Shown here piece after piece: positions 18,524 through 27,536 of a stretch of DNA of 38,659 bases (position 1 is the stretch's first letter; each line of letters starts with the position of its first letter). Under the pieces are notes generated by a model. It made no database searches, was not told the origin of the DNA, and was given only the letters and a program-made list of their open reading frames with translations. A program made the translations under genes and the position numbers. This stretch comes from Deltaproteobacteria bacterium (lineage in GTDB: Bacteria > Desulfobacterota > Desulfobaccia > Desulfobaccales > 0-14-0-80-60-11). Where the stretch lies: contig VGSQ01000018.1 of NCBI GenBank assembly GCA_016874975.1, positions 1 through 38,659 on the forward strand, written 5' to 3'.

Positions 18524-19688
18524 ACGGTGGGCCTATTTTGACTGCATCAGCGGCATCAGCGGGGACATGACCCTGGGGGCCCTGCTGGACGCGGGGCTGG
18601 AGGCCCCGGAGTTGGAAAAGGCCCTCAATTCCCTGGGGCTGCCGCGGGTGCGCCTGAAGGTGCAGGAGGTCTCCCGGCAGCACCTGCGCGGCCTGAAGGT
18701 GGATTTCGAGACGGACGCCCCCCAACCCCAGCGCACCTACCGGGACATCGTCGCCTTAATCGAGGCGGCCTCCCTGACCCCCAAAGTCAAGGACCTGGCC
18801 ATATCCATGTTCCGGCTGTTGGGCGAGGTGGAGGCGAAGATCCACGGGCAGCCCCTGGAGTCGGTGCACTTCCACGAACTGGGCGCCCTGGACACCATCC
18901 TGGACGTGGTGGGGGTGGCCTTCGGCGTGGAGAGCCTGGGCATCGGCCGGGTCTATTGCAGCGCCCTGCCCCAGGGGCGGGGCCGCATCGCCGCCGCGCA
19001 CGGGCTCCTGCCCAACCCGGCCCCGGCCACATTGGAGCTGTTGCGGGGTTTTCCCGTTTACGGCGTCGACCTGGCCGGCGAGCTGGTCACTCCCACGGGG
19101 GCGGCCATCCTGCGGGCCCTGGAGGCGCAGCCGGAACCCTGCCCGCCCATCCTCCTGGAACGGACGGGCTACGGCGCCGGTTCCTGGGACTTCGCGGGCC
19201 ACCCCAATCTGCTCCGGCTGTGGGTGGGGACTCCCCTGGCCAGGGAAGCGGGGCTGCGGGAGCGGGTTTTGGTCCTGGAAACCCACCTGGACGACATGAT
19301 CCCCGAACTCTACGAGCCCCTCATGGAGGGCCTGTTCGCCGCCGGCGCCCTGGACGTGGCCCTAAGCCCCATCCAGATGAAGAAAAACCGGCCTGGCGTG
19401 GGCCTCACCGTCATCGCCCCGGTGGCGGCCCGGGAAGGCCTGCTGCTGCGCCTCTTCACCGACTCCACCACCCTGGGGGTGCGCCTCCAGGAAGTGGAGC
19501 GGGTGACGGCCCGGCGCTGGCCGGAGACCCTGGAGACTCCCTTCGGACCCCTCACCGTGAAGGTCACGGAATACGGCGGACGGCGCCGCCTGATGCCGGA
19601 ATACGAGGACTGCCGCCGCCTGGCCCGGGAGCGGGGCCTCCCCCTGCTGGAGGTTTACCGCCTGGTCCCCTCCGGCGAGCCCGAGTGA
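18501..19688 (+). CDS. larC: Nickel-pincer cofactor biosynthesis protein LarC
   Basis: 395 residues. LarC inserts nickel into pyridinium-3,5-bisthiocarboxylic acid mononucleotide to complete the nickel-pincer cofactor of lactate racemase and related enzymes. Family blocks: YFDCISGISGDMTLGALLDA at the N-terminus, SVHFHELGALDTILDVVG, LVTPTGAAILRAL, ETHLDDMIPELYEPLMEGLF and MKKNRPGVGLTV. Encoded as a single frame, unlike the frameshifted gene of Lactobacillus plantarum. The start is TTG 18501, with AAGGAGG 9 nt upstream inside the preceding gene, giving a 23-bp overlap. LarA, LarB and LarE are not in the window. Confidence 0.92.
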   Translation: MSLIPPSERWAYFDCISGISGDMTLGALLDAGLEAPELEKALNSLGLPRVRLKVQEVSRQHLRGLKVDFETDAPQPQRTYRDIVALIEAASLTPKVKDLAISMFRLLGEVEAKIHGQPLESVHFHELGALDTILDVVGVAFGVESLGIGRVYCSALPQGRGRIAAAHGLLPNPAPATLELLRGFPVYGVDLAGELVTPTGAAILRALEAQPEPCPPILLERTGYGAGSWDFAGHPNLLRLWVGTPLAREAGLRERVLVLETHLDDMIPELYEPLMEGLFAAGALDVALSPIQMKKNRPGVGLTVIAPVAAREGLLLRLFTDSTTLGVRLQEVERVTARRWPETLETPFGPLTVKVTEYGGRRRLMPEYEDCRRLARERGLPLLEVYRLVPSGEPE

Positions 19689-19699
19689 ACCCGCTCTGT

Positions 19700-20074
19700 T
19701 TAAAGCACTTCCGCTTTGATGAGATACTCCATGGCCCGCTGGGCGTAGGTGGTCATGGTGCTGATGATCCAGGTGAGGTGGCCCTGCAGCTCCCCCAGCA
19801 TGCCCGCGTCCACCATGCCCAGCAGCCCGGTCATCACCGTCTTCACCCGTATCATTTCCGGGTCGCTGATGAGGGCCTGGCCCAGGGCCACCTCCCGGTC
19901 CAGGGCCCGGAAGTATTCCAGGAGGACCCGCAAGCCGCCCGTCCGGTCCGACGCCGACAAGCCCTGCACCGCCGGCAGGAGTTGCGAGGCAATGAGAAGC
20001 TCCGACTTCATGCGGTCGGCATAATGAAAGACCAACACCGCTTCCCGGGTAGAACCGGGCGAATATGCCGCCAT
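19700..20074 (-). CDS. Conserved-looking small protein of unknown function
   Basis: 124 residues, mostly helical and probably soluble. I do not recognise the family. It is convergent with larC (11 bp between stops) and has an ATG start with AAGGAAGG upstream, GC-typical codon use and an acidic-to-neutral composition, so it is probably real. Long amphipathic helices (DRMKSELLIASQLLPAVQ, LRVLLEYFRALDREV) suggest helix-bundle packing or a protein-interaction role. No Cys, metal or nucleotide motif is visible. Confidence 0.65.
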   Translation of the reverse strand: MAAYSPGSTREAVLVFHYADRMKSELLIASQLLPAVQGLSASDRTGGLRVLLEYFRALDREVALGQALISDPEMIRVKTVMTGLLGMVDAGMLGELQGHLTWIISTMTTYAQRAMEYLIKAEVL

Positions 20075-20236
20075 AAGGCCTTCCTTATCTGAAGGATTTG
20101 CCCGCAGCCTACCACATCCTGCCGATCCTCACAACGCCCCTGCAGGCCAAGCTTCGGTGGTAAGGGAACATTTCCTTTATCAAATGCTCATGGCTCCAAC
20201 GGGGCCATTCCCTCAGGATGAAAAGCCAACCGTTGG

Positions 20237-20254
20237 GGCGGTTCGCGAACCGCC
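20237..20254. repeat. 18-bp perfect palindrome, dispersed family
   Basis: GGCGGTTCGCGAACCGCC is a perfect 18-bp palindrome in the 265-bp gap between the small minus-strand gene and the exporter operon. A near copy with one central base change is at 25523-25540, downstream of the same operon. It could be a dispersed REP-like unit or an operator; its recurrence outside the promoter favours the former. Nothing else is recognised in this gap. Confidence 0.6.
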
Positions 20255-20339
20255 TCTACAGAACAGGGATTTTCACGATAGATTCTGGTGAGGTCTATGA
20301 ATAACTTGTCTCCTGGCCTCGCTTTGGTAAGATAGGTTC

Positions 20340-21431
20340 GTGCTGCGCAAGATCCTGTTCGCTTCCCTGGTCCTCATCGTGGTGGCCGCCCTGGGCTGGT
20401 CCGTGGGCGGGCGTTTCCTCAACCCCTGGCCCGACGACCTGCTGCTGGCCAGCGGCCGCATGGAGGGGGACGAGGCGGTCATCGCCCCCAAGGTGGCCGG
20501 GCAGGTGGTGAAGATTCTCAAGGACAAGGGCGAGGCGGTGGCGCCGGGGGAGCTGCTGGCCCTCATCTCCTCGGAGCAGATCGCCGCCCGGCTCAAGGCC
20601 GCGCAGGAGCAGGAAGAATCTGCGGCCAAACGCCTGGCCCAGGCCGAGATCGACCTGGACTACACCCGGGGTCAGGTGCAGGCCTCCATCGACGCAGCCC
20701 AGGCCCAGGCGGGCGCCGCGGCCGCCCAGGTGGAGGAGGCCCGGGCCGAGGCCGTGCGCCATGAAAAGGACTATCGCCGCTATCAGGCTCTGTTCACCCG
20801 GCGCGTGGTGTCCCGGCAGATGTTGGATCAGGCCCTGGCCAACCACCAGGCCGCGGCCGCCAACCTGGCCGCCCGGGGCAAGCGCCTGCAGGAGGCCCGG
20901 GCGCAGCTCGCCCAAGCCCGCCTCCTCACCAAGACGGTGGAGGCCAAGGAGGCGGTGCGCCAGGCGGCCTTCGCCGAGCTCCAGGCGGCCCGGGCCATGG
21001 TGCAGGAGGCCGCCGCCAACCTGACCGACACCCGCATCACCAGCCCCATCCGGGGGGTGGTCCTCACCCGGGAGGCCGAGCCGGGCCTGGTGGTCACCCC
21101 GGGCACGCCCCTGTTCACCATCGTGGACCTGGACCGGCTCTACCTCAAGGTTTTCATTCACCAGACCAAAATCGGGCTCCTGCGGCTGGGGCAGGAGGCC
21201 CGCCTCTACGTGGACGCCTACCCGGACCGGCACTTTGAGGCCGCGGTGAGCCGCGTCTCCCAGCGGGCCGAATTCACCCCCAAGTACGTGGAGACCAGGG
21301 AGGAGCGGGTCAAGCTGGTCTTCGCAGTGGAGCTCAGGGCGGTCAACCCCGAGGGCTACCTCAAGCCGGGCATGCCCGCGGACGGGGTCATCCGCCTCAA
21401 GGAGGGCGTTCCCTGGCGACGTCCCCGCTGA
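20340..21431 (+). CDS. HlyD/YbhG-family membrane fusion protein
   Basis: 363 residues. A single N-terminal membrane anchor (about 4-22) is followed by a barrel-sandwich half-motif (DEAVIAPKVAGQVVKILKDKG), a long Ala/Gln/Glu-rich coiled-coil hairpin (about 75-225), the returning half-motif (TRITSPIRGVVLTREAEPGLVV) and a beta-barrel domain. It is the periplasmic adaptor of an ABC exporter, first gene of a YbhGFSR-type operon. The start is GTG 20340 with a weak ribosome binding site. The substrate is unknown; relatives export drugs or hydrophobic cations. Confidence 0.9.
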   Translation: MLRKILFASLVLIVVAALGWSVGGRFLNPWPDDLLLASGRMEGDEAVIAPKVAGQVVKILKDKGEAVAPGELLALISSEQIAARLKAAQEQEESAAKRLAQAEIDLDYTRGQVQASIDAAQAQAGAAAAQVEEARAEAVRHEKDYRRYQALFTRRVVSRQMLDQALANHQAAAANLAARGKRLQEARAQLAQARLLTKTVEAKEAVRQAAFAELQAARAMVQEAAANLTDTRITSPIRGVVLTREAEPGLVVTPGTPLFTIVDLDRLYLKVFIHQTKIGLLRLGQEARLYVDAYPDRHFEAAVSRVSQRAEFTPKYVETREERVKLVFAVELRAVNPEGYLKPGMPADGVIRLKEGVPWRRPR

Positions 21432-21436
21432 TTGCC

Positions 21437-23155
21437 GTGGACCACCTGAGCAAGTCGTTCCGCCGCCTGCCGGCGCTGGCGGACGTCTCCTTTGAGGTCG
21501 GGCCCGGCGAGGTCTTCGGGCTTTTGGGGCCGGACGGCGCCGGCAAATCCAGCCTCCTCTATATCATGGCCGGACTGCTGCGCCCCGATGCTGGCCGGGT
21601 CCGGGTGGGCGAGCATGACGTGGCCGCCTCCCCCGAGGCCGTGAAGGCAGCCATCGGCTTCATGCCCCAGGGGCTGGGCGCCAACCTGGCCGACGCCCTC
21701 ACCGTGCAGGAAAACCTGGAATTTTTTGGGGAATTGCGCAGCCTCCCCCCGGCCCGCTTCGCGGCCCACACCGGCGAACTGCTCACTCTCACGGGACTGG
21801 CCCCCTTCCGGGACCGGCTGGCCTCCCAGCTCTCCGGGGGCATGCGCCAGAAGCTGGCCCTGTGCTGCGCCCTCATCCACCTGCCCCGGCTCCTGCTCCT
21901 GGACGAGCCCAACACCGGCGTGGACCCCATCTCCCGCCTGGAATTGTGGGGCGTCATCAACCGGCTGGTGACCGAGGAGCAGGCCACCGTAGTCCTGGCC
22001 ACCTCCTACCTGGACGAGGCCGAGCGCTGCCACCAGGTGGCCTTTCTGCATGAGGGCCGCATCCTCTTTGCCGACACCCCGGAGCATCTCCTGGCCCAGG
22101 CCTCCCATCCCGCCGCAGCGGGCCGCTCCCCCCTGGAGGAGGTCTTCATCCGCACCCTGGCCCGGGAAGGCGAGTACCTGCCGCCGCCCCTGCCGGACCC
22201 CCTGCCCGCCGGAGCCCCAGTGGCGGTGGAAGTGGACGGCCTGACCAAAAAATTCGGGGACTTCACCGCGGTGGATCGGGTCGGTTTTCAGGTGCATCAG
22301 GGGGAAATCTTCGGCTTCCTGGGGCCCAACGGCGCGGGCAAGACCACCCTCATCCGCATGCTCACGGGGCTGCTGCCGCCCAGCCGCGGCCAGGCCTGGA
22401 TCGGCGGCCTGGCCCTGGACGGCGAAGCCGCCGCCATCAAGCCCCATCTGGGCTACATGTCCCAGAAATTCTCCCTCTACCGGGACCTCACCGTCCGGGA
22501 AAATCTCTTTTTATACGGCGGCATCTACGGTCTGGACGCCGCGGCCCTGGCGGCGCGGGCGCCCCGGGTGCTGGACCTCCTGGACCTGACCGGCCTGGAG
22601 GACCGCCGGGTGGCCGACCTGCCCCTGGGCCTGCGCCAGCGCCTGGCCCTGGGCGCCGCCCTGGTGCACCGGCCCTCCCTCATCTTCCTGGACGAGCCCA
22701 CCTCGGGGGTGGACCCCCTGGTCAGGCGGCGCTTCTGGGACATCATTCATCAGTTGGCCAAAAGCGGCGTCACCGTGCTGGTCTCCACCCATTACCTGGA
22801 AGAGGCGGAGCACTGCCACCGCCTGGCCCTCATGCACCACGGCCGGCTGGTGGCCCTGGGGTCGCCCGGCGAGCTGCGGGACCGGGCCGAGGCCGCACAG
22901 GGGCGCATCCTGGAGGTGGCCACCCCGGGCTTCCGGGAGGCCTACCCCCTGCTGCGCCGCACCTTCCCCCAGGCCACCCTGTACGGCCGCGCCGTGCACC
23001 TGCCCACCCGGGAGTTCGCCCGGGACGCAGCCCGGGTGCAGGAGCTGCTGGCCCAGGCCGGGATCCCGGTGGAGCGCCTGGGGGAATGCCGCATCAGCCT
23101 GGAAGAGGCCTTCGTCCACTATATCCGGCGGGCCGAGGAGGCGAACGGTGTTTAA
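21437..23155 (+). CDS. Tandem-ATPase ABC exporter subunit (YbhF-like)
   Basis: 572 residues with two nucleotide-binding domains. The first has Walker A GPDGAGKSS, signature LSGGMRQKLAL and Walker B LLLLDEP, but a Ser where the H-loop His should be (ATSYLDEAE). The second has GPNGAGKTT, a degenerate signature LPLGLRQRLAL, LIFLDEP and an intact H-loop STHYLEEAE. In a head-to-tail dimer this makes one canonical and one degenerate ATP site, as is usual for YbhF/RbbA relatives. GTG 21437 is given as start, 5 bp after the adaptor gene, but it has no clear ribosome binding site; in-frame CTG 21413 lies 7 nt after AAGGAGG and could be the true start. Its stop overlaps the first permease by 8 bp. Confidence 0.92.
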   Translation: MDHLSKSFRRLPALADVSFEVGPGEVFGLLGPDGAGKSSLLYIMAGLLRPDAGRVRVGEHDVAASPEAVKAAIGFMPQGLGANLADALTVQENLEFFGELRSLPPARFAAHTGELLTLTGLAPFRDRLASQLSGGMRQKLALCCALIHLPRLLLLDEPNTGVDPISRLELWGVINRLVTEEQATVVLATSYLDEAERCHQVAFLHEGRILFADTPEHLLAQASHPAAAGRSPLEEVFIRTLAREGEYLPPPLPDPLPAGAPVAVEVDGLTKKFGDFTAVDRVGFQVHQGEIFGFLGPNGAGKTTLIRMLTGLLPPSRGQAWIGGLALDGEAAAIKPHLGYMSQKFSLYRDLTVRENLFLYGGIYGLDAAALAARAPRVLDLLDLTGLEDRRVADLPLGLRQRLALGAALVHRPSLIFLDEPTSGVDPLVRRRFWDIIHQLAKSGVTVLVSTHYLEEAEHCHRLALMHHGRLVALGSPGELRDRAEAAQGRILEVATPGFREAYPLLRRTFPQATLYGRAVHLPTREFARDAARVQELLAQAGIPVERLGECRISLEEAFVHYIRRAEEANGV

Positions 23156-24269
23156 CCGGCGCATCCTGGCGGTGGTGAAGAAGGAGGTGCGGGAAATCCG
23201 CCGCAGCCCCCTCTATCTGGCCCTGGCCTTCCTGGTGCCGGTCATCATCATGCTCCTGTTCGGCTTCGGCCTCACCCTGGACGTGAAGAACATCCCCCTG
23301 GCGGTGCTGGACCAGAGCGGCTCACCCACCTCCCGCCGATTCCTGGACCACATCGCCCGGAGCCCCTATTTCCAGGTGGCGGCCCAGCCCCGCACCATGG
23401 GGGAAGTGGAGCGCCTCCTCCTGCAGGGCCGTATCCGGGTGACGGTGGTGGTGCCCCCCGACTTCGAGCGCCGCCATCACACCACCGGCGACCCCCAGTT
23501 CCAGGCCCTCATCGACGGCTCCTTCCCGGACCGGGCCGAGGCCATCCGCTGGTACCTCGAGGCCATCACCTTCGCCTACAACCAGGAGTTGGCCCGCCGC
23601 CGGGGGCCGGTGGGGCCCCTGCCCGCCATCCGGGTGGAGACCCGGGCCTGGTTCAACCCCGGCCTGGAGAGCAAAAATTTCATCACCCCCGGGCTGCTGG
23701 TCACCACCCTCACCTTTTATCCGGCCCTCCTGGCCTCCCTGGCCATCGTCCGGGAAAAGGAGAGCGGCGCCATCATCAACGTCTACATCTCCCCCATCCG
23801 CCCCTGGGAATACGCGGTGGGGAAACTCCTCCCCTACCTGGTCATCGCCCTGGTGAACTATCTGTTCCTCTTTCTCCTGGTGGACTGGGTCTTCCGGGTG
23901 CCCCTGCAGGGGAGCTTCCTCTTTCTCACGGGCGCCACCTTCCTCTTCGTGGCCGCCACCACCTCCCTGGGGCTGCTCATGTCCACCCTTTTCAAGACCC
24001 AGGTGGCGGCCATGCTCCTCACCACGGTGGCCACCCTCATCCCCGCCTTCATCTATTCGGGCTTTTTCATCTCGGTGCACAGCATGGGGCCGGAAGCCCG
24101 GCTCATGGGCTGGCTCATGCCCGCCACCTTCTTCATGGCCATCTGCCGGGGCATCTACCTGAAGGGGCTGGGGCCCGCGGCCTTCGGGCCTGAACTCCTC
24201 ATGCTGGCGGGCTATTTTGCCGTGTACTTCTCCCTGGTGGTGCTCCGGGTGAAAAAGAGGCTGGACTGA
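23148..24269 (+). CDS. ABC-2 type permease (YbhS-like), first copy
   Basis: 373 residues. An N-terminal cytoplasmic helix (KKEVREIRRSPLYLAL) leads into the first membrane segment, then a large extracytoplasmic domain (about 45-170) and five C-terminal membrane segments with REKESGAIINVYISPIRPWE at the ATPase contact. This is the ABC-2 DrrB/YbhS architecture. Start GTG 23148 overlaps the ATPase stop. The partner permease follows after 1 bp, so the transporter core is probably a heterodimer. Confidence 0.92.
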   Translation: MFNRRILAVVKKEVREIRRSPLYLALAFLVPVIIMLLFGFGLTLDVKNIPLAVLDQSGSPTSRRFLDHIARSPYFQVAAQPRTMGEVERLLLQGRIRVTVVVPPDFERRHHTTGDPQFQALIDGSFPDRAEAIRWYLEAITFAYNQELARRRGPVGPLPAIRVETRAWFNPGLESKNFITPGLLVTTLTFYPALLASLAIVREKESGAIINVYISPIRPWEYAVGKLLPYLVIALVNYLFLFLLVDWVFRVPLQGSFLFLTGATFLFVAATTSLGLLMSTLFKTQVAAMLLTTVATLIPAFIYSGFFISVHSMGPEARLMGWLMPATFFMAICRGIYLKGLGPAAFGPELLMLAGYFAVYFSLVVLRVKKRLD

Positions 24270-24270
24270 G

Positions 24271-25383
24271 ATGCTGCGCCGCCTTGCCAGCCTGCTCACC
24301 AAGGAATACCGGCAGTTCTTCCGGGACCGGCCCCTCATCCTCATCGTCCTCTACGTCTTCACCATCGAGATCTACGTGGCCGGCACGGGCTTCAACATCG
24401 AGGTGCGGAACTACCCCACCGCCGTCTATGACCGGGACCGCACCCAGCTCAGCGTGCAACTGGCGGAAAAATTCCGGGCCCCCCATTTCCAGGTCACCCA
24501 CCTCATCACCACCGACGCCGAGATGGAGGCCCTCCTGAACCAGGGCCTGGTCTCCCTGGTGGTGCTCATCCCCGAGGGCTTCGCCCGCCGCCTGGCCCAG
24601 GGCCGGGAGGCCGAGGTGCAGGCCGTCGCCGACGGGACCCTCTCCAACACCGCGCTCCTGGCCCTGGGCTATGTGGAGCTCATCAGCCAGCGCTTCGCCC
24701 AGGAGCTGGCCGGACCGGGACGGCGGCCCGGCGTCCAGGTGGTCTTCGAGCCCCGGGTCTTCTTCAACCCCAATCTGCGGCCCGAATGGTTCGCCAGCCT
24801 CATCGAACTCTTCGCCGTCATCACCCTGGTCTCCATCCTGCTGCCCGCCGCCGCCATGGTGCGGGAGAAGGAATACGGCACCCTGGAGCAGCTTCTGGTG
24901 ACGCCGCTCCGGGCTGCCGAAATCATGCTGGCCAAGGTGCTGTCCATGGCCTCCATCGTTTTGGTGTCCAGCCTGCTCAGCCTCTTTCTGGTCATCTACC
25001 CCGTCTTCGCCCTGCCCTTCCAGGCCGCGGGGCTTCCCTTTTTCCTCATTTCCACGGCGCTTTACGTCTTCTCCGCCACCGGCGCGGGCCTGCTCATCGC
25101 CACCGTGTGCCGCAGCCTGTCCGAAACCATCCTCTTTCTGCTCATCATCATCGCCCCCATTCTCTTCCTGTCCGGCAGTTGGACGCCGCTGGAGGCCATG
25201 CCCGCGGGCCTGCGCCTCATCACCTATCTTTCGCCCCTGCGCTACTACCTCAACCTGGGGGAGGGCCTGCTGGTCAGAGGCGCGCCCTGGCACTTCCTGC
25301 TGGACGACTTCGTGGGCCTCACGCTCCTGGGCCTGGCCCTGTTCGCCTTCAGCGCCTGGCGTTTCCGTAAATATCTGGGATAG
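24271..25383 (+). CDS. ABC-2 type permease (YbhR-like), second copy
   Basis: 370 residues with the same layout as the preceding permease: a KEYRQFFRDRPLILIVL entry helix, an extracytoplasmic domain (about 45-175) and C-terminal membrane segments with VREKEYGTLEQLLVTPLR as the ATPase coupling region, then FLSGSWTPLEAMP. Last gene of the four-gene exporter operon. No dedicated outer-membrane channel gene or TetR regulator is present in the window, so it may work with a shared TolC-type partner. Confidence 0.92.
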   Translation: MLRRLASLLTKEYRQFFRDRPLILIVLYVFTIEIYVAGTGFNIEVRNYPTAVYDRDRTQLSVQLAEKFRAPHFQVTHLITTDAEMEALLNQGLVSLVVLIPEGFARRLAQGREAEVQAVADGTLSNTALLALGYVELISQRFAQELAGPGRRPGVQVVFEPRVFFNPNLRPEWFASLIELFAVITLVSILLPAAAMVREKEYGTLEQLLVTPLRAAEIMLAKVLSMASIVLVSSLLSLFLVIYPVFALPFQAAGLPFFLISTALYVFSATGAGLLIATVCRSLSETILFLLIIIAPILFLSGSWTPLEAMPAGLRLITYLSPLRYYLNLGEGLLVRGAPWHFLLDDFVGLTLLGLALFAFSAWRFRKYLG

Positions 25384-25800
25384 CTTCGCGGTGGGGGGGA
25401 GGGGGGTGAAAGATACTCACCTTCGTATCTTGCCCGACACCATGTGGGTAATGATACGAATCTGAAGTCAAACGTAGAGTAATATTATTTTCCGTTTCAT
25501 GTGCAACAGATGTTTATATAAAGGCGGTTGGCGAACCGCCCCTGCGTTATTATCAGAATTACAAGGTTCGCTGCAAATTAATGTAAGAACTCCTCATTAT
25601 TACTTCCGGGCCAAGGATGTTTTTTGTAGTCGCAGGTTTCACCCTGCGCTAAGCCGCGTTCATTCAGCCCGTTTCGCCCGTAAGCCTAAAGGCCGCGGCT
25701 GCATTTACCGGCCCTTCGTCAATACCTTCCCGAAAAAAGACCATGGGTTTCTTGAATGAGCGTTGCTGAGGCTCGCACCCGCCGGCCCGCTTTCCTCTCC
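25384..25800. repeat. Intergenic region with dispersed palindromes
   Basis: 417 bp without a supported gene, between the exporter operon and the convergent TPR gene. It contains GGCGGTTGGCGAACCGCC (25523-25540), a near copy of the palindrome at 20237, and a CGCAGGTTTCACCCTGCG unit (25633-25650) related to the CAGGCTTCCAGCCTG family. The middle (25440-25520) is AT-rich. No terminator with a U-tract was found for either flanking gene. Confidence 0.5.
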
Positions 25801-26541
25801 CTAATACTTGAAGATGGGCATCTCGCCCGGGTCCCGGCCTCGGGGGTTGGAGATGAAAAAGAAGAGTTGACCGGCGGAGTTATAGTCCAGGATGCCCAGC
25901 GCCTCGTATTGCTGCAGGGCGGTCATCTTGTCCCCCAGCCTCAGGGCGGTGACCCCCAGGTTGTAGCGGGCGTTGATGTTGTTGGGGTTGAGGCGCACCG
26001 CCTCCCTGAAGGACTCCATGGCTTCGCCCCACTGGTTCTGGTTGCCCAGGGCCACCCCCAGGTTGTTGAAGGAGCCGTCGTCCTTGGGGTTAATCTGGAT
26101 GGCCTGACGGAAGGACTCCGCCGCGCCCGACCAGTCCTTGCCTTTGACCAGTTTCACCCCCAGTTCGCCGTAGGCCGTCCCCAGGGCCTGGCGGGCCTCG
26201 GGGAATTCTTTTTTCAGCCGCAGGGCCTCCCGGTAGTCCTTGATAGCGTCTTCCGTTTCCCCCATTTCGCTTTTCACCGAGCCCCTGGCGTAAAAGGCCT
26301 CGGCATAATCCGGCTTGAGCCTCAGGGCCTCTTTGAAGGCTTTCATGGCCTCCTTCTGCTGCCCCAGGATGGCGTATTTCAGGCCCAGCATATACTTCGC
26401 CTGGGCGTCCTGGGGGTTGGCCGCCGCCGCCTCTTTCAGTTCTTTCAGAGAGGGCTTCTCCACCCCCCATCCCGGCGCGGTCCCGAGGATGAGCAGGAAA
26501 CAGAGCCCCAGCGTCAGGGCCATGGCGCGTCTGGCCTTCAT
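25801..26541 (-). CDS. Exported tetratricopeptide-repeat protein
   Basis: 246 residues. A signal peptide (1-26, ALTLGLCFLLILGTAPGWG) is followed by about five TPR units (from residue 40: AQAKYMLGLKYAILGQQ, AEAFYARGSVKSEMGE, ARQALGTAYGELG, GSFNNLGVALGNQNQ, ARYNLGVTALRLGD). TPRs are protein-protein interaction scaffolds. It is probably periplasmic or lipid-anchored (a Cys in the signal region lacks a clear lipobox). The start ATG has GAGGTG upstream. Standing alone between repeat blocks, its partner is unknown. Confidence 0.85.
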   Translation of the reverse strand: MKARRAMALTLGLCFLLILGTAPGWGVEKPSLKELKEAAAANPQDAQAKYMLGLKYAILGQQKEAMKAFKEALRLKPDYAEAFYARGSVKSEMGETEDAIKDYREALRLKKEFPEARQALGTAYGELGVKLVKGKDWSGAAESFRQAIQINPKDDGSFNNLGVALGNQNQWGEAMESFREAVRLNPNNINARYNLGVTALRLGDKMTALQQYEALGILDYNSAGQLFFFISNPRGRDPGEMPIFKY

Positions 26542-27536
26542 GGTGCGGCACCTCGCGATAGTGCTTTATTAGCTATTGTTCATCCGGAAAGTCATTTTGT
26601 TCCCTCCCCCTTGATGGGGGAGGGCTAGGGAGGTGGTGAAATAAGTTAGTAATACAGACCAGTTGCCCTAATTGGTCGCCCTCCCCCCAACCCCCTCCCC
26701 CCAGGGGAGGGGGAGTTTGCGGATGAGAACTAGCTAATCTCATGATACCGGCTCCGCGGGGGAAAAACAATTTCCTTTTTTTTTGAAAGCCTTATCAGCC
26801 AGTAAAACTCTGGTCAGGTGTGCAGGTGCGGTTTCCAACCATGCCGACTGAACCTGCACCTAATCCATAACTGCCTTAGAGAAGCGGTCCTTCCGCAGGG
26901 TGTGCACTCCACCATCGCTCCCGAGCTCCTGCTGCGGACCACAACGCACCGTGAAATGTGGCCCCAGGCTTCAGCCTGCGCAGCATTCCTTTCATTCTAC
27001 CCGGGTCGCCCGGCGCCGCCTGAAGGCTGCGGCTACAAGAACGTAAATTTGTGGGTAACGCTCAGCCCCTCGTGGGAGGGGCAGGGGGAGGGGGAATTTT
27101 TCATGTTTTGCGACAGTGCTGTCCGGTAGGGATTTTGCAAGTGCCTGGTTTTCAAGCCCCCCACGGTGGGGGAGGGGGTGTCGAAGGCAACCCTCCTTCT
27201 GGGTAAGATATTTCGCCACCCCCTCCCTGGACCTCCCCCATCAAAGGGGAGGGAATAAACAGCGTTCTTGACTTCCATGTTTCGGGAATATCCCTGAAAG
27301 CGCAGCGCTGGCGAGGCAGTCCGAATATGGGGCACAGATGAGGCATTCCCCGTGAAAAGCTTCCTTTCAGGCAAATTTCGTGCCGGACAGCACTGGTTTT
27401 CCGAGGAGGCGCAGACCCAGGCGCGATGCGTCCTTCTCCCCCGCCCTCCCTGCCACCCGCCCCACCGCGCAAAATCTCCCCGGCCGGGGGGAAATATGGT
27501 ATGTTCATGGGGAAATTCATGCTCTTGAGGTGCGGC
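26542..27536. repeat. Intergenic C/G-tract hairpins and CAGGCT-type repeats upstream of carA
   Basis: About 1 kb without a supported gene. Four hairpins are built from C- and G-runs: 26602-26624 (9-bp arms), 26691-26713 (10-bp arms), 27158-27172 (7-bp arms) and 27232-27252. An AGGCTTCAGCCTGCGCA unit lies near 26966 and its inverted CCTGAAGGCTGCGGCTAC form near 27017. These recur in GC-rich genomes as dispersed repeats. The carA promoter must lie in or after this block; none was recognised with confidence. Confidence 0.6.

Noticed and set aside
27426-27536. A longer carA N-terminus from 27426
   Set aside because: The extra residues are Pro/Ser-rich with no similarity; the family begins at the ALLALEDG block next to GTG 27537.
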